Assembly: GCA_009781675.1 (NCBI GenBank)
Contig: WQVG01000001.1
Location: forward strand, 1 to 64,000
DNA: 64,000 nt
DNA from: Candidatus Bathycorpusculum acetigenes
GTDB lineage: Archaea; Thermoproteota; Bathyarchaeia; Bathyarchaeales; Bathycorpusculaceae
Direction of reading: 5' to 3'
The notes under the pieces are model-generated. The model did not search any database. It had not been told where the DNA came from and saw only the letters and a list, made by a program, of their open reading frames with translations. Below are positions 53,333-62,959 of this stretch, in pieces (position 1 is the first letter of the stretch; each line of letters begins with the position of its first letter). Position numbers and translations under genes: made by a program.

Positions 53333-54757
53333 ATGGCAGAAAAGAAAAAAGGTGGATTAAAAGAACTCAGCCCCATCACAATTTACAAGAGTTTACCTAA
53401 AACCAACTGTAAAGAATGCGGCCAAGACAACTGTATGGCATTTGCCACAAAAATTGTCAACCGTGAAGTTGACCTAGAAGCATGCAAACCCCTGCTAAAA
53501 CCCGAAAACGCAAAACATTATGCTCTATTAAAAGAATTACTCAAACCCGCAGTTAAAGAAGTCACAATCGGTATTGGTGATAAAGCCAAAAAAATCGGCG
53601 GCAAACTCGTCATGTACCGCCATGAATTTACCTACAAAAATCCCACAGCCCTCGCAATAGACGTTACCGATGAAATGTCCGAGAGCGAAGTTGTTAGCCG
53701 CGTACAGAAAACAGAGAACTTTAGTTACGAATACATCGGTAACACACTAAAACTCGATTTAATCGCCGTTCGAAGTACCAGCGAAGATTCAGACAAATTC
53801 AAAGCATGCGTTAAAAAAGTCTTTGAAACCACCCAGTTGCCCCTTATCCTTGTTACCCTCAACCCCGCCATAGCCGAGGCGGGTTTAATGGCTGCACCTA
53901 AAGCCAGACCGCTCATCTACGCTGCAACCACCACTAACTGGAAAGAAATGGCCGAACTAGCCATCATGTATGATGCCCCACTCGTTGCATCTGCACCAAA
54001 CGATCTAAGCGCACTTATCTCACTGGCAAAGACTCTGCAGGAATACGGCGTCAAAGACATCGTCCTAGACCCTGGAACCTTCGCAAACGAGGGCTTAGCA
54101 GACACCATCAACAACTTTACCATGTTGCGACGTGCAGCCACTAAAGGCGGCGAAGAACTCGCAGGTTTACCCCTTCTAGGGATCCCCATGGTTACTTGGG
54201 TAAACAAGGGTGAACTTGCAGATGATCTCGTCAAATGGCGCGAATCCTATCTGGCATCGATGATGATTACCCGATTCGCAGACGCACTCATACTCCACGG
54301 TAATGATGGATGGAGTTTGTTGCCAATAGTCGTGCTAAGACAAAACATCTACACCGACCCCAGAAAACCAGTCGCGGTTGAACCCGGCCTCAAAGTCTTC
54401 GGTACTCCAGACGAAAACAGTCCCGTTATGTTCACAAGCAACTTCGCATTAACCTACTACACCGTTGCCTCAGACATCGAGAGTAGCAAAACAAACGCCT
54501 ACCTCATCGTAGTCGACGCAGAAGGTGCCGCTATCGACAGCGGAGTTGCAGGACGCAAACTTACAGCTGAAAAAATCGCAGAAGCAATCAAAACTAGTGG
54601 TATCGAAAACAAAGTCAAACACCGAAAAATCATAAGCCCAGGCAAAGCATCTCGCATCAGCGGCGAAATTGAAGAATTGTCCGGTTGGAAAGTTTTGGTT
54701 GGACCACGCGACAGCAGTGAGATCCCCAAATACATTATCGACAAGTGGCAACCATAA
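53333..54757 (+). CDS. cdhE: Corrinoid/iron-sulfur protein gamma (large) subunit
   Basis: Carries the corrinoid and a low-potential 4Fe-4S cluster that re-reduces it. The cluster cysteines are C26, C29, C34 and C51 in KTNCKECGQDNCM and DLEACKP, followed by a TIM barrel (DVTDEMSESEVVSRVQ, LDLIAVRSTSEDSD, GIPMVTWVNKGEL) and a C-terminal Rossmann domain for the corrinoid, ending in SGWKVLVGPRDSSEIPKYI. I start at MAEKKKGG, ten bases after GGAGA; an ATG three codons earlier is closer to that site. Last gene of the operon. Confidence 0.95.
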   Translation: MAEKKKGGLKELSPITIYKSLPKTNCKECGQDNCMAFATKIVNREVDLEACKPLLKPENAKHYALLKELLKPAVKEVTIGIGDKAKKIGGKLVMYRHEFTYKNPTALAIDVTDEMSESEVVSRVQKTENFSYEYIGNTLKLDLIAVRSTSEDSDKFKACVKKVFETTQLPLILVTLNPAIAEAGLMAAPKARPLIYAATTTNWKEMAELAIMYDAPLVASAPNDLSALISLAKTLQEYGVKDIVLDPGTFANEGLADTINNFTMLRRAATKGGEELAGLPLLGIPMVTWVNKGELADDLVKWRESYLASMMITRFADALILHGNDGWSLLPIVVLRQNIYTDPRKPVAVEPGLKVFGTPDENSPVMFTSNFALTYYTVASDIESSKTNAYLIVVDAEGAAIDSGVAGRKLTAEKIAEAIKTSGIENKVKHRKIISPGKASRISGEIEELSGWKVLVGPRDSSEIPKYIIDKWQP

Positions 54758-54908
54758 ACTATCCCCTTACTTTCTTTTTTAACAATCATCTATTTTGCTA
54801 CAAAAATCTACCTGACACCCTGTCGATTTTTATTTATAACCACTCTTGGAATTTAGGTAAAGATTTATCCGAAAGAATGTTGAGAATAAAGGGGAAGAGG
54901 GTATAGTT

Positions 54909-55850
54909 ATGGATATAGACCTGCCCAGTGATGAGTTTATCAAAACAAGCTTCCAAGATGCCTGCAAAACACTGGGAATAGAAAACTTTGAGCAAAGCCT
55001 CAAACAGACCGTCATCTACGATATGACTGACGGTATGCGTACTTCAACTCAGTTAAAAGGATCTAATGCTTATTATGATGGCGGTATTTTTGTTGTGCGT
55101 TTAATGAACATCATGCGGGTACTGGGTATGCCCGCATGTTACGTCAATGTCATCGAAGAAAAGCACCGCCAAAGAGAAAACTACTCCGATATCTATGACG
55201 GCCTTAAGCGTCTCTACACTGATTATGCGGAATACGCCCAAAAATATGGTGTTAGACTTAATTTCGTCGGCGATTTGGAAACCGCTCTTGAACCCGAAGG
55301 TTCATCAGGAGGGTTTGGTAAAGAACTAAAGAGGCTCTGTCAAAAAACTGCGGGTAACACCCAGTTTACGGCTAACTTTTTAATCAACTACTCCTTGGAT
55401 TGGGCAATGAAACACGAATCTTACTTCACAGGATTTCCAAAGATAGATGTGACTATCCGTCACACTAAGCTCCAGTTCCCAACAGGTATGATGCTCCCAC
55501 CTGCGATTTCTGATTTTAGCAGTCTTATGTATGTCCAACAGGGCTCTGCAAGCAGTACTTGGAACGATACTCAACTCATCTATTTGGTTGCTGTGGCACT
55601 GAGAAGCAAGATCCTGAACGAATCCACCCAATACTTCAAACAATACGCCGAAGGCGAACGCGATTTCGTGCGTTCCCAGCGGGAAACTGAACTCTACCTA
55701 GTTCATAGGCGTCCTTTCGTAGAAAAACTCATCGGCGATATCATGTATGCAAAAATTAAAACCTCATCTATTCCCATGGCAGAGAATACACCTCAAACTA
55801 AGCGGATGATGATAACAGGGAACCTTGGACCGGAAATATATGAATTCTAG
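54909..55850 (+). CDS. Divergent cis-prenyltransferase (UppS)-like protein
   Basis: The 313 residues show a family resemblance to undecaprenyl diphosphate synthase. YDMTDGMRT with D41 matches the catalytic MDGNRRW loop; YGVRLNFVGDLE near 113-124 and KTAGNTQFTANFLINYS near 146-162 match conserved segments. The last conserved region, RTSGEQRLSNFLLW in relatives, is RHTKLQFPTGMMLPPA here, so several diphosphate-binding residues are changed. It may have altered chain-length or substrate use, or may have lost activity. Start ATG after GAAGAGGG. It overlaps the next, UbiA-type gene, so both probably act in isoprenoid lipid metabolism. Confidence 0.65.
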   Translation: MDIDLPSDEFIKTSFQDACKTLGIENFEQSLKQTVIYDMTDGMRTSTQLKGSNAYYDGGIFVVRLMNIMRVLGMPACYVNVIEEKHRQRENYSDIYDGLKRLYTDYAEYAQKYGVRLNFVGDLETALEPEGSSGGFGKELKRLCQKTAGNTQFTANFLINYSLDWAMKHESYFTGFPKIDVTIRHTKLQFPTGMMLPPAISDFSSLMYVQQGSASSTWNDTQLIYLVAVALRSKILNESTQYFKQYAEGERDFVRSQRETELYLVHRRPFVEKLIGDIMYAKIKTSSIPMAENTPQTKRMMITGNLGPEIYEF

Positions 55851-56709
55851 CGAAGCAGGCAAAGAAAAAGTGCCCTTCCGTAGTATTTTGCATATCGGAC
55901 GTCCTTTCACTTCTTTGCTTGTGGGCTTGGGGGTTTTAGCTGCCTGTGTTGCCGGCGCCGGTTTAACTGTTGCTGATTTGTGGTTGCCAGTAACCTTGGC
56001 AACTCTTGTGGGCTTCTTGTTTGGATTGGCCAGCAACTCTATAAACGATTATCTTGACATCGAAATAGACAAAGTTGCCCATCCCGAACGCCCGTTACCC
56101 TCTGGTATACTCAAACCTAAGCTATATCTTGTTTTTTCAGTTGTAATGTTTGGGGCTTGTTTTGCCTTAACTTACCTCTTGAGCACAATATCGGGTATAG
56201 CCGCTTTTGTAATGGTGATGTTTGCTGCGGTCCTCCAAATCGGTTATGAACTGGGTATAAAAAAGAAAAAAGCCGCCGGTAACATACTTATGGGCTTCCA
56301 GGCGGCATTGGGTTTCATATTCGGTGGCGTAATTGTGAATGGTTTGGAAGCTACAGCGGTTATGGCCGTATCTTCCTTTTTGGCTATCTTTGGCCGTGAA
56401 ATCATCAAAGATATCGAAGATATCAAAGGTGATGTAGACCGTAGCACATTGCCAAAGATAATTGGGCCAAAAAACGCCGGCATCTTCGCCGCGTCTCTGG
56501 TGGTTGTAGCAGTGGTCATCAGTATTTTATCGTATTATCCCTTTCAAATCTTTGGCTTAGGCTATCTGGTACTTGTCATAGTTGCGGATTGTATCTTCAT
56601 TGGTTCTATTCCATTAATATTTCAAAACCCCAACAAGGCAAGGAAGCTACTTAAAATCGCTATGCTGATCGCCATTATCGCATTCATATCAGGCCGTATC
56701 CTGCCCTGA
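55840..56709 (+). CDS. UbiA-family prenyltransferase, probable digeranylgeranylglyceryl phosphate synthase
   Basis: An integral membrane enzyme that transfers a prenyl chain to a polar acceptor. The first metal motif is NDYLDIEIDKVAHPERPLPSG near 69-89, and the second REIIKDIEDIKGDVDR near 186-201. There are about eight or nine membrane helices in 289 residues. The archaeal lipid enzyme DGGGP synthase is the best fit, which makes the second ether bond of archaeal phospholipids. Start at ATG, 11 bases before the upstream gene's stop; a TTG five codons earlier is also in frame. Confidence 0.85.
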   Translation: MNSSEAGKEKVPFRSILHIGRPFTSLLVGLGVLAACVAGAGLTVADLWLPVTLATLVGFLFGLASNSINDYLDIEIDKVAHPERPLPSGILKPKLYLVFSVVMFGACFALTYLLSTISGIAAFVMVMFAAVLQIGYELGIKKKKAAGNILMGFQAALGFIFGGVIVNGLEATAVMAVSSFLAIFGREIIKDIEDIKGDVDRSTLPKIIGPKNAGIFAASLVVVAVVISILSYYPFQIFGLGYLVLVIVADCIFIGSIPLIFQNPNKARKLLKIAMLIAIIAFISGRILP

Positions 56710-56938
56710 CTTGGCTCTTTATCCCTTCTGCATCTAGAACAAGTGTTTTTGTGCAGTCTGCTATTGGAATTGTATGTGTAAGTTTAATGCGATTTTAGGT
56801 TTTTATCGTTGTGTTATTATGCTTAGGTGGATGTTACTTTTTTTACTCTGCCGTTAGGTTCAAACTGGTAGATGTCAAAAAACTAATGAGATTCTGTTAG
56901 ATTTGTACTAAAAATTGATAAACCCCCGCTGTCACTAC

Positions 56939-58450
56939 ATGCATACTCAACGAGAGAAGGGAACAACAACGGGCTGCGGTATCTTTGGCGTAATAAACTA
57001 TGAAAATCAACATGTCTTCCCATATGTTTACTGGGGACTGAGGGCGCAAAATCACAGAGGCCACCAGTCACATGGTTTTCTTACATACAGTAACGGAGAA
57101 TTCTATGCATACAAAAGCCTTGACTTGGTACCAAAAGTCAAGAGCGATGCTATACATGAGTGGTTTAGCCGTCTGCCGGGCTCGATTGGTATCGCAAATG
57201 TCCGCTATACCACCTCGGGCAAATGCGACGAAGTTTCCATTGTACAGGGCACCCAGCCCTTCATAGCTGCTATAGACGGTCTAAAAGTTGCTTTGTCTTT
57301 TAACGGTAATATTGTGAATACCCAACCTCTCAGAAAAGAGATGGCTGAGAATTTCTCCAACTTTATCTACAACTGCGATTCTGACTTGGTTTGCCATAAG
57401 ATGCTCCTTGGACTCAAACAAACAAACGATTTGGTGCTGGCCGCCAAAGGCGTCATGGAAAGTCTAGATGGTGCATTTAGCGTCACTGGTATAACCGGTG
57501 ATGGCACGTTTTTTGCTTTCAAAGATCCCCATGGAATAAAACCACTCTGCGCTGGGCATGATCCCAACAGCAAAACATATGCGTTTTCATCTGAAACCGT
57601 CAGCCTTGATATGAACAGTTTTGTTCGAGATTTCGAATTAAACCCCGGTGAACTCGTTATTGTCTCCAAAGACGGTTTTAAACGTATCCAAGTCATCCCA
57701 AATCCACGACACGCATTTTGCGCTTTTGAGTACGCCTATTTTGCGCGGCCCGACTCGATTTTTAACCACAAATATGTTTATGAAATCCGCGAAGATTTTG
57801 GACGCAATATCGTAAAAGAATACCCTCAAATCGCTAAAGACGGTGATATTATCATATCAGTGCCTGAAACCGGGGATGACTCTGCAATGGGTGTTCATGA
57901 GGCGTCTGGTTTGCGCTGGGAACGCGCCTCACGCCGCCACCGATATGTCACCGAACGCGCTTTCATTCTACTAAATGCCGAACGTTATTCCACTATAGAC
58001 AAAAAAATAAATATTTTGGACGCAAAAGTCAAAGACAAAAACGTCATTATTACCGAGGACAGCATTGTCCGCGGAGACACAACTAGTATTATTATCGAGA
58101 AAATGCGAAAAGCAGGCGCAAAAAAAGTCTACGTCTTTGTCACTTTTCCCCGCATCATTGGTCCCTGCTTCTATGGTATCGATATGTCTAGTTACGGCCA
58201 ACTTATCGGTAGTCGTCATAGCTCTGAGGAAATTGCCAAAATCATCGGAGCTGACGGTGTCTGCTACCAATCTCTTGAGGGCTTAATCAAGGCAATAGGT
58301 ACAAAAGAAGACGAACTCTGTTTAGCCTGTGTCACCGGCAAGTATCCCACACCGTGTGCACAGAAAATCGCTGATATAATGAAGAATCGCTTTCAGGAAG
58401 GCTGTGAGGAAAAGGGCAGAATCTATGAGAACGACGATGTTCAGCCGTAA
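56939..58450 (+). CDS. purF: Amidophosphoribosyltransferase-like protein (PurF)
   Basis: Makes phosphoribosylamine from PRPP and glutamine, the first step of purine synthesis. The glutaminase part shows the nucleophile cysteine in TTGCGIFGV, which becomes residue 1 after a short propeptide is removed. The PRPP-binding loop is ITEDSIVRGDTTS, where most PurF proteins have VDDSIVRGTTS. Cysteines in HAFCAFEY, IGPCFYG and LCLACVTG match the Fe-S type found in Bacillus. Start at ATG giving a 12-residue propeptide; a TTG 24 bases earlier is possible. A purD follows 49 bases later. The altered loop leaves some doubt over substrate. Confidence 0.8.
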   Translation: MHTQREKGTTTGCGIFGVINYENQHVFPYVYWGLRAQNHRGHQSHGFLTYSNGEFYAYKSLDLVPKVKSDAIHEWFSRLPGSIGIANVRYTTSGKCDEVSIVQGTQPFIAAIDGLKVALSFNGNIVNTQPLRKEMAENFSNFIYNCDSDLVCHKMLLGLKQTNDLVLAAKGVMESLDGAFSVTGITGDGTFFAFKDPHGIKPLCAGHDPNSKTYAFSSETVSLDMNSFVRDFELNPGELVIVSKDGFKRIQVIPNPRHAFCAFEYAYFARPDSIFNHKYVYEIREDFGRNIVKEYPQIAKDGDIIISVPETGDDSAMGVHEASGLRWERASRRHRYVTERAFILLNAERYSTIDKKINILDAKVKDKNVIITEDSIVRGDTTSIIIEKMRKAGAKKVYVFVTFPRIIGPCFYGIDMSSYGQLIGSRHSSEEIAKIIGADGVCYQSLEGLIKAIGTKEDELCLACVTGKYPTPCAQKIADIMKNRFQEGCEEKGRIYENDDVQP

Positions 58451-58499
58451 CTGCTATTAAGTGTCTCCTCACAAAGTAGAACATAACGGTGGTATCTGA

Positions 58500-59909
58500 G
58501 TGGAAAAAATAGGTGTCCTGCTGGTTTCATATGGTGCAAGAGAAGTCGCCATGGCAGATGCGCTTCTAAGAAGCCCAAACCACAAAGTCGAACTCTATAT
58601 CGCCGACAAACAATGCAATCCCTTCAACGCTAAACATGCCACTAAACACATGATTATTCCCAGTCTCGATATCGCGGACATCTGCCATTTTGCCCTAGAA
58701 AACAAGGATCATCTAGATTTTGTTTTAGTAGGTTCGGAAAATCCAATCATCAAAGGTATCCGTGATTTAATCGAGCAGAAAACGGGTATCCCCGTTATCT
58801 GCCCAAAAAAGGCATATGCGATTGAAGAAAGCAAAGTAGCACAGCGTATTCTCTTTGAGGAGATTGCGCCCCAAGCTAACCCCCGCTTCAAAGTTTTCAA
58901 CCCCGCCGAATACCAAACCCAAGCAGATGTAAAAGTTGCTGTCTACAAGTGGCTCGACGAACTCGGCAACAACGCCGTCGTTAAACCAGACAAACCCGCC
59001 TTGGGTAAAGGTGTCGGTGTCTGGGGTGATCATTTCACCAACCGCGAGCAACTCTTTGAACATTTCCTCTCAAGCTTCAAATCCAACTCTGTTATCATCG
59101 AAGAGAAAGTTCCCGGCGAAGAATCCAGTTGTATGGGATTTTGCGATGGTAAACATTTCATTTTGCTTCCCGATACCCGTGACTACAAACGTGCATTTGA
59201 CAATGACCAAGGACCAAACACAGGCGGCATGGGCTCATATAAAGACCAAAAAGACTACCTGCCTTTTCTCACATCTGCTGACCGTGAAGCTGAACTAGCG
59301 TTGGCACAGAGAGTCTTTGAAGGCTGGAAGAAAAAAATCCCCGATGATACCGCACTCCGTGGTGTACCCCTCTACCTTGCATTCATGCATACCGGCCGGG
59401 GTATAAAGATTCTAGAAATCAATAGTCGTCCCGGCGACCCCGAAATCATAAACTTGCTCCCTATCATAAAAGACGACTTTGTTGATATCTGTCTTCGCAT
59501 GGTTGATGGCACTCTTAGAGACGTTGCCATAGAGAAAGCTGCAACAGTTCTAACCTACAAAGTTCCACCCGATTATGGTGGATACTCCGAAGTGCACGCA
59601 TACAGGCTCAACAAAACCGATATCGGTACACCCATAGACTTAACAAAAGCCCAAGCCCTAAAACAAAAGTACGGCGACAACATCCGCATCTACCCCGGAT
59701 CTATGGAAATCCGCAACGGCAAAATCTACACCCTCAAATCCCGAACTGTGGGTATTTTAGGTATCGGTTCATCCATAGAAGAAGCCCGTCAAATCAGCCA
59801 AGAAGGCGCAAAAACCATCACCGGCGGCGCACTATGGAACCGCACCGATATAGCCACCAAAGAACACATCACAAAAAGTACCCAAAACTTGGAGAAACTA
59901 CGAAGATGA
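58500..59909 (+). CDS. purD: Phosphoribosylamine-glycine ligase-like protein (PurD)
   Basis: An ATP-grasp ligase that joins glycine to phosphoribosylamine. The 469 residues show the Rossmann N-terminus, KAYAIEESKVAQRILFEE, the ATP loop AVVKPDKPALGKGVGVWG (relatives KADGLAAGKGV), the substrate motif NDQGPNTGGMGSY near 239-251, and the metal-binding EINSRPGDPE near 306-315. The last two are typical, the first is unusual. Start GTG after GGTGG. Its stop overlaps the next gene (ATGA). It is divergent from textbook PurD and may have a related function; I keep the family name. Confidence 0.82.
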   Translation: MEKIGVLLVSYGAREVAMADALLRSPNHKVELYIADKQCNPFNAKHATKHMIIPSLDIADICHFALENKDHLDFVLVGSENPIIKGIRDLIEQKTGIPVICPKKAYAIEESKVAQRILFEEIAPQANPRFKVFNPAEYQTQADVKVAVYKWLDELGNNAVVKPDKPALGKGVGVWGDHFTNREQLFEHFLSSFKSNSVIIEEKVPGEESSCMGFCDGKHFILLPDTRDYKRAFDNDQGPNTGGMGSYKDQKDYLPFLTSADREAELALAQRVFEGWKKKIPDDTALRGVPLYLAFMHTGRGIKILEINSRPGDPEIINLLPIIKDDFVDICLRMVDGTLRDVAIEKAATVLTYKVPPDYGGYSEVHAYRLNKTDIGTPIDLTKAQALKQKYGDNIRIYPGSMEIRNGKIYTLKSRTVGILGIGSSIEEARQISQEGAKTITGGALWNRTDIATKEHITKSTQNLEKLRR

Positions 59910-61003
59910 AACCAAAGCTTCCAAAACATATAGTGGTTTCTGATTGTGAGGGCCCCATCTCAATAAATGATAATGCATACGAATTAGCCGCACATTTTAT
60001 CCCAAACGGTGAAACCCTTTTTTCTAACCTAAGTTGCTATGACGATGTGCTAGCCGACATTGTTCACAAATCCGGCTACTCCGTGGGCAGTACACTGCGT
60101 TTGATTCTGCCCTTCTTTAAAGCATACAACCTCACAGACCAACAACTCGAAGAATTCTGCACCCAAAACATCGCCCTTCTACCCCACATCACCGATACAT
60201 TGAACTACATCAACGGCATCGCAGAAGTCTTCATCGTTAGCACCAGTTATGAACACTACATCAAAGCACTATGCAAAACCCTAAACTTCCCCTACAAAAA
60301 CACCTACTGCACAAAAGTAAGTCTCGACAAATACCCCCTCAATCCCCAAGAGCAAACCCGTCTAAAAGAACTAGCCCAAGAAATTGTACAAATGCCCAAG
60401 ATTACAATCCCACCCAACGCGAGATCACTTGATGATTTTCCAGCAACAGACCAAGCAACAATCCAGCGGCTCGATGAAATCTTTTGGGTCGAACTTCCAA
60501 AAACCTCTGCCGGCAAACTTCTCACCGAGGTGGTCACAATTGGTGGCCAACAGAAAGCCGAAGCTATCTGTGATGCCGCCAAACGCACAGGCACACAACT
60601 TTCAAACGTAATGTATGTAGGTGATAGCATAACCGATGTGGAAGCCTTCAAACTGGTTCGTGAATCCGGAGGGTTAGCGGTCTCCTTTAACGGCAACGCT
60701 TATGCAGTAAGAAATGCCGGGGTCTCAGTGCTCTCAGAGAGCACCCTTGCAACTGCGGCACTTGCTGAATTGTTCTGCAGAGTAGATAACAAAAAATTGC
60801 TTCTGTTAGTTAGGGTTTGGTGTAGAGAGGTGCTCACCAAAAACAGTCTTAGTTCAATGTCGATGATACGTCCGTTCACAGTTTATCCTAGCACATTGCC
60901 TGAAGTCCAAGTGATAACACCTAAAAACATGGAAAAAATCGTGCAAAAAAGTTGTGCGTTTAGAGAAAAAATACGTGGAGAAAACATTGGGAGATTAGGA
61001 TAG
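59906..61003 (+). CDS. HAD-superfamily phosphatase-like protein (COG4030-type)
   Basis: The 365 residues start with HIVVSDCEGPISINDNAYELA, the HAD motif I of the archaeal branch with DCEG in place of DxDx, and carry motif III/IV as NVMYVGDSITDVEAFKLVRE near 239-258. Between them is a large helical cap. Relatives have been found beside energy-converting hydrogenase (EhaR), but no such genes are here. Substrate unknown. The start ATG overlaps the purD stop and has GGAG upstream. It ends immediately before ftr. Confidence 0.78.
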   Translation: MKPKLPKHIVVSDCEGPISINDNAYELAAHFIPNGETLFSNLSCYDDVLADIVHKSGYSVGSTLRLILPFFKAYNLTDQQLEEFCTQNIALLPHITDTLNYINGIAEVFIVSTSYEHYIKALCKTLNFPYKNTYCTKVSLDKYPLNPQEQTRLKELAQEIVQMPKITIPPNARSLDDFPATDQATIQRLDEIFWVELPKTSAGKLLTEVVTIGGQQKAEAICDAAKRTGTQLSNVMYVGDSITDVEAFKLVRESGGLAVSFNGNAYAVRNAGVSVLSESTLATAALAELFCRVDNKKLLLLVRVWCREVLTKNSLSSMSMIRPFTVYPSTLPEVQVITPKNMEKIVQKSCAFREKIRGENIGRLG

Positions 61004-61909
61004 ATGAATAAAAAAATAGATGATACATTTATAGAAGCTTTTTCCGGCATCTATTGCCGCATAATCATAACCGCAGATGATGTAGAAACCCTTTGCAAAG
61101 CGGCCTCCGACGCTACCGCGACCCCCTCGGTGGTAATTGGCCGAACAGAGGGCGGCGTAGAGCGCTACCTCGGCCCAGAACAAACCCCTGATGGTAGAAT
61201 CGGCGCTATACTGCAACTCTGGGGAGAAATTAACGCCAAAAAAGACTTCACCCAATCCGTAGAAAAATTCGAAAAAGAGCTCAGTTACCGTATCCGCCAA
61301 GACATACTCGTCAAACCCTTCACCGCTGTCTATGACGCTATGCCAAACGCTGAGGGAAAGATGGATATGATGGAACGAGTAGGACACTGCGGGGACGGCT
61401 ATGAATGGATCGAAAAACGCCACAACCGTGACGTCATTGTGGTTCCATTGATGGTGCCCGACTTTGTTATCGAACGCTACCTCGGCTACGCGCGAGGCGT
61501 GATGGGCGGTAACATTTGGTTTATGTGCACAACCAAAGAAGCCCTTAAACAAGCCGGTGCCAAAGCCCTCGAGGCTATCCACCACATCGATGGGGTTGTT
61601 ACAACCTTTGACATCTGCTCAGCGGGTAGCAAACCCGAAACAAATTTCCCCCAAATCGGCCCCACAACAAATCACTACTTCTGCCCCTCCCTCAAAGCCA
61701 AGTTAGGCGACAAATCCAAGGTACCCGATGGTGTGGGATACATAGCTGAAGTTGTCTACGACGGTATCTCTGTGGAGGCACTTAAAGCTGCAACCAAAGC
61801 AGGTATCGAGGCCATTTTAGACCTCGAAGGCGTAGTGCGTATTTCAGCTGGTAACTATGATGGCAAACTAGGACAGTACAAAATCCCCCTGCGGGAGATT
61901 TTCCAATGA
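61004..61909 (+). CDS. ftr: Formylmethanofuran:tetrahydromethanopterin formyltransferase
   Basis: Transfers the formyl group from formylmethanofuran to H4MPT, the second step of the archaeal C1 reduction branch. The 301 residues match Ftr from end to end: [58 protein letters not shown] near 161-178, [20 protein letters not shown] and [10 protein letters not shown]. It starts directly after the upstream TAG and overlaps the kinase start by four bases, so it is embedded in a purine-type operon. Confidence 0.96.
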   Translation: MNKKIDDTFIEAFSGIYCRIIITADDVETLCKAASDATATPSVVIGRTEGGVERYLGPEQTPDGRIGAILQLWGEINAKKDFTQSVEKFEKELSYRIRQDILVKPFTAVYDAMPNAEGKMDMMERVGHCGDGYEWIEKRHNRDVIVVPLMVPDFVIERYLGYARGVMGGNIWFMCTTKEALKQAGAKALEAIHHIDGVVTTFDICSAGSKPETNFPQIGPTTNHYFCPSLKAKLGDKSKVPDGVGYIAEVVYDGISVEALKAATKAGIEAILDLEGVVRISAGNYDGKLGQYKIPLREIFQ

Positions 61910-62817
61910 CCAGTTTTAACGTTATTGGCTTTGGAGCGCTAAACGTCGATACACTGCTAAAAGTGGACAAAATTGCAGGGGCCGAAGATGAGAGCTTTAT
62001 TCATGATTATGGCGAAGCCTGCGGCGGTTCAGCAGCCAATACTATCGTCGGCTTGGCACGACTGGGCTGCAAGGTAGGATTTATCGGTAAAGTTGCCGAT
62101 GACCCTCAAGGTAATCTCCAAGTGGACTGCTTCAAAGCCGAAGGTGTTAACACCGACGGCATTATACACGCTCCCAAAGGTAAAAGCGGCGTCTGCTTTG
62201 GATTTATAGACAAAAAAGGTGCCCGTGCACTCTACATAAACCCCGGCGTTAACGATAACATCGAATTCCGCGAGTTACAAGCAAACTATATCACTGATAC
62301 CCAATTCCTACACATATCCTCATTTGTCGGTGAAAAATCCTTCCGAACACAAAAAAAACTCATGAGTTTTCTACCTGATACTGTCAAAGTCAGCTTTGAC
62401 CCAGGGGCGCTCTATGCCCAAAAGGGTCTAGCGGCAATAGAACCCCTAATTCAAAACAGCTATATTATGATGCCTAACTTGGCAGAGCTTGAACTCCTCA
62501 CAGGCGAGACCGACATCCCCAAAGGTGCTGCACTGCTCCTGCAAATGGGCGCTAAAATCGTCGTCGTTAAACTTGGCGCCAAAGGTTGCTATGTAACAAA
62601 CGGAACCGAAAAACGCACAATCGAACCTTTCAAAGTCTCCGTTGTTGACACAACAGGTGCAGGTGACGCATTTAACGCAGGATTTCTCTATGGTTTACTC
62701 CACAACAAACCACTCTTTGAATGCGGCAGACTGGGTAATTTTGTCGCCTCAAGAAGTGTGACAAAAATGGGTGCACGAGATGGTCTAATATACGAAAAAG
62801 ATTTAGCGATGACCTAA
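61906..62817 (+). CDS. PfkB-family (ribokinase-like) sugar kinase
   Basis: A 303-residue kinase with the ribokinase fold: [31 protein letters not shown] near 40-54, the anion-hole and catalytic aspartate in [14 protein letters not shown] near 248-261. Acceptor specificity (ribose, adenosine, fructose-1-phosphate, pterin precursor) cannot be read from the sequence. Given purF/purD and ftr in the same operon, a nucleoside or a ribosyl intermediate is plausible. It overlaps ftr by ATGA and is the last gene of the operon. Confidence 0.87.
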   Translation: MTSFNVIGFGALNVDTLLKVDKIAGAEDESFIHDYGEACGGSAANTIVGLARLGCKVGFIGKVADDPQGNLQVDCFKAEGVNTDGIIHAPKGKSGVCFGFIDKKGARALYINPGVNDNIEFRELQANYITDTQFLHISSFVGEKSFRTQKKLMSFLPDTVKVSFDPGALYAQKGLAAIEPLIQNSYIMMPNLAELELLTGETDIPKGAALLLQMGAKIVVVKLGAKGCYVTNGTEKRTIEPFKVSVVDTTGAGDAFNAGFLYGLLHNKPLFECGRLGNFVASRSVTKMGARDGLIYEKDLAMT

Positions 62818-62836
62818 ACCTCAGTAGATGCCAAAC

Positions 62837-62852
62837 AGAGAACATGTTCTCT
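62837..62852. terminator. 16-base perfect palindrome after pfkB
   Basis: AGAGAACATGTTCTCT, flanked by CCAAAC and TTTTGG, which extend the stem with one bulge. A T-rich tract follows on the plus strand. It lies 20 bases after the operon ends and may terminate it, or may be a regulator site. Confidence 0.4.
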
Positions 62853-62908
62853 TTTGGTTTGTTGTCTATTTGTCGCCGCACCGCTGTCTATATTGTAGTG
62901 GCCTTCAA

Positions 62909-62927
62909 TAGCATACTTTGTATGCTA
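62909..62927. terminator. Second hairpin between convergent pfkB and fprA
   Basis: TAGCATAC and GTATGCTA are perfect eight-base arms around TTT, 33 bases from the end of the minus-strand flavodiiron gene. It may serve transcripts from either side. Confidence 0.35.
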
Positions 62928-62959
62928 GATGATGACTCAAAAAGGGTTGGATGGGGAGT

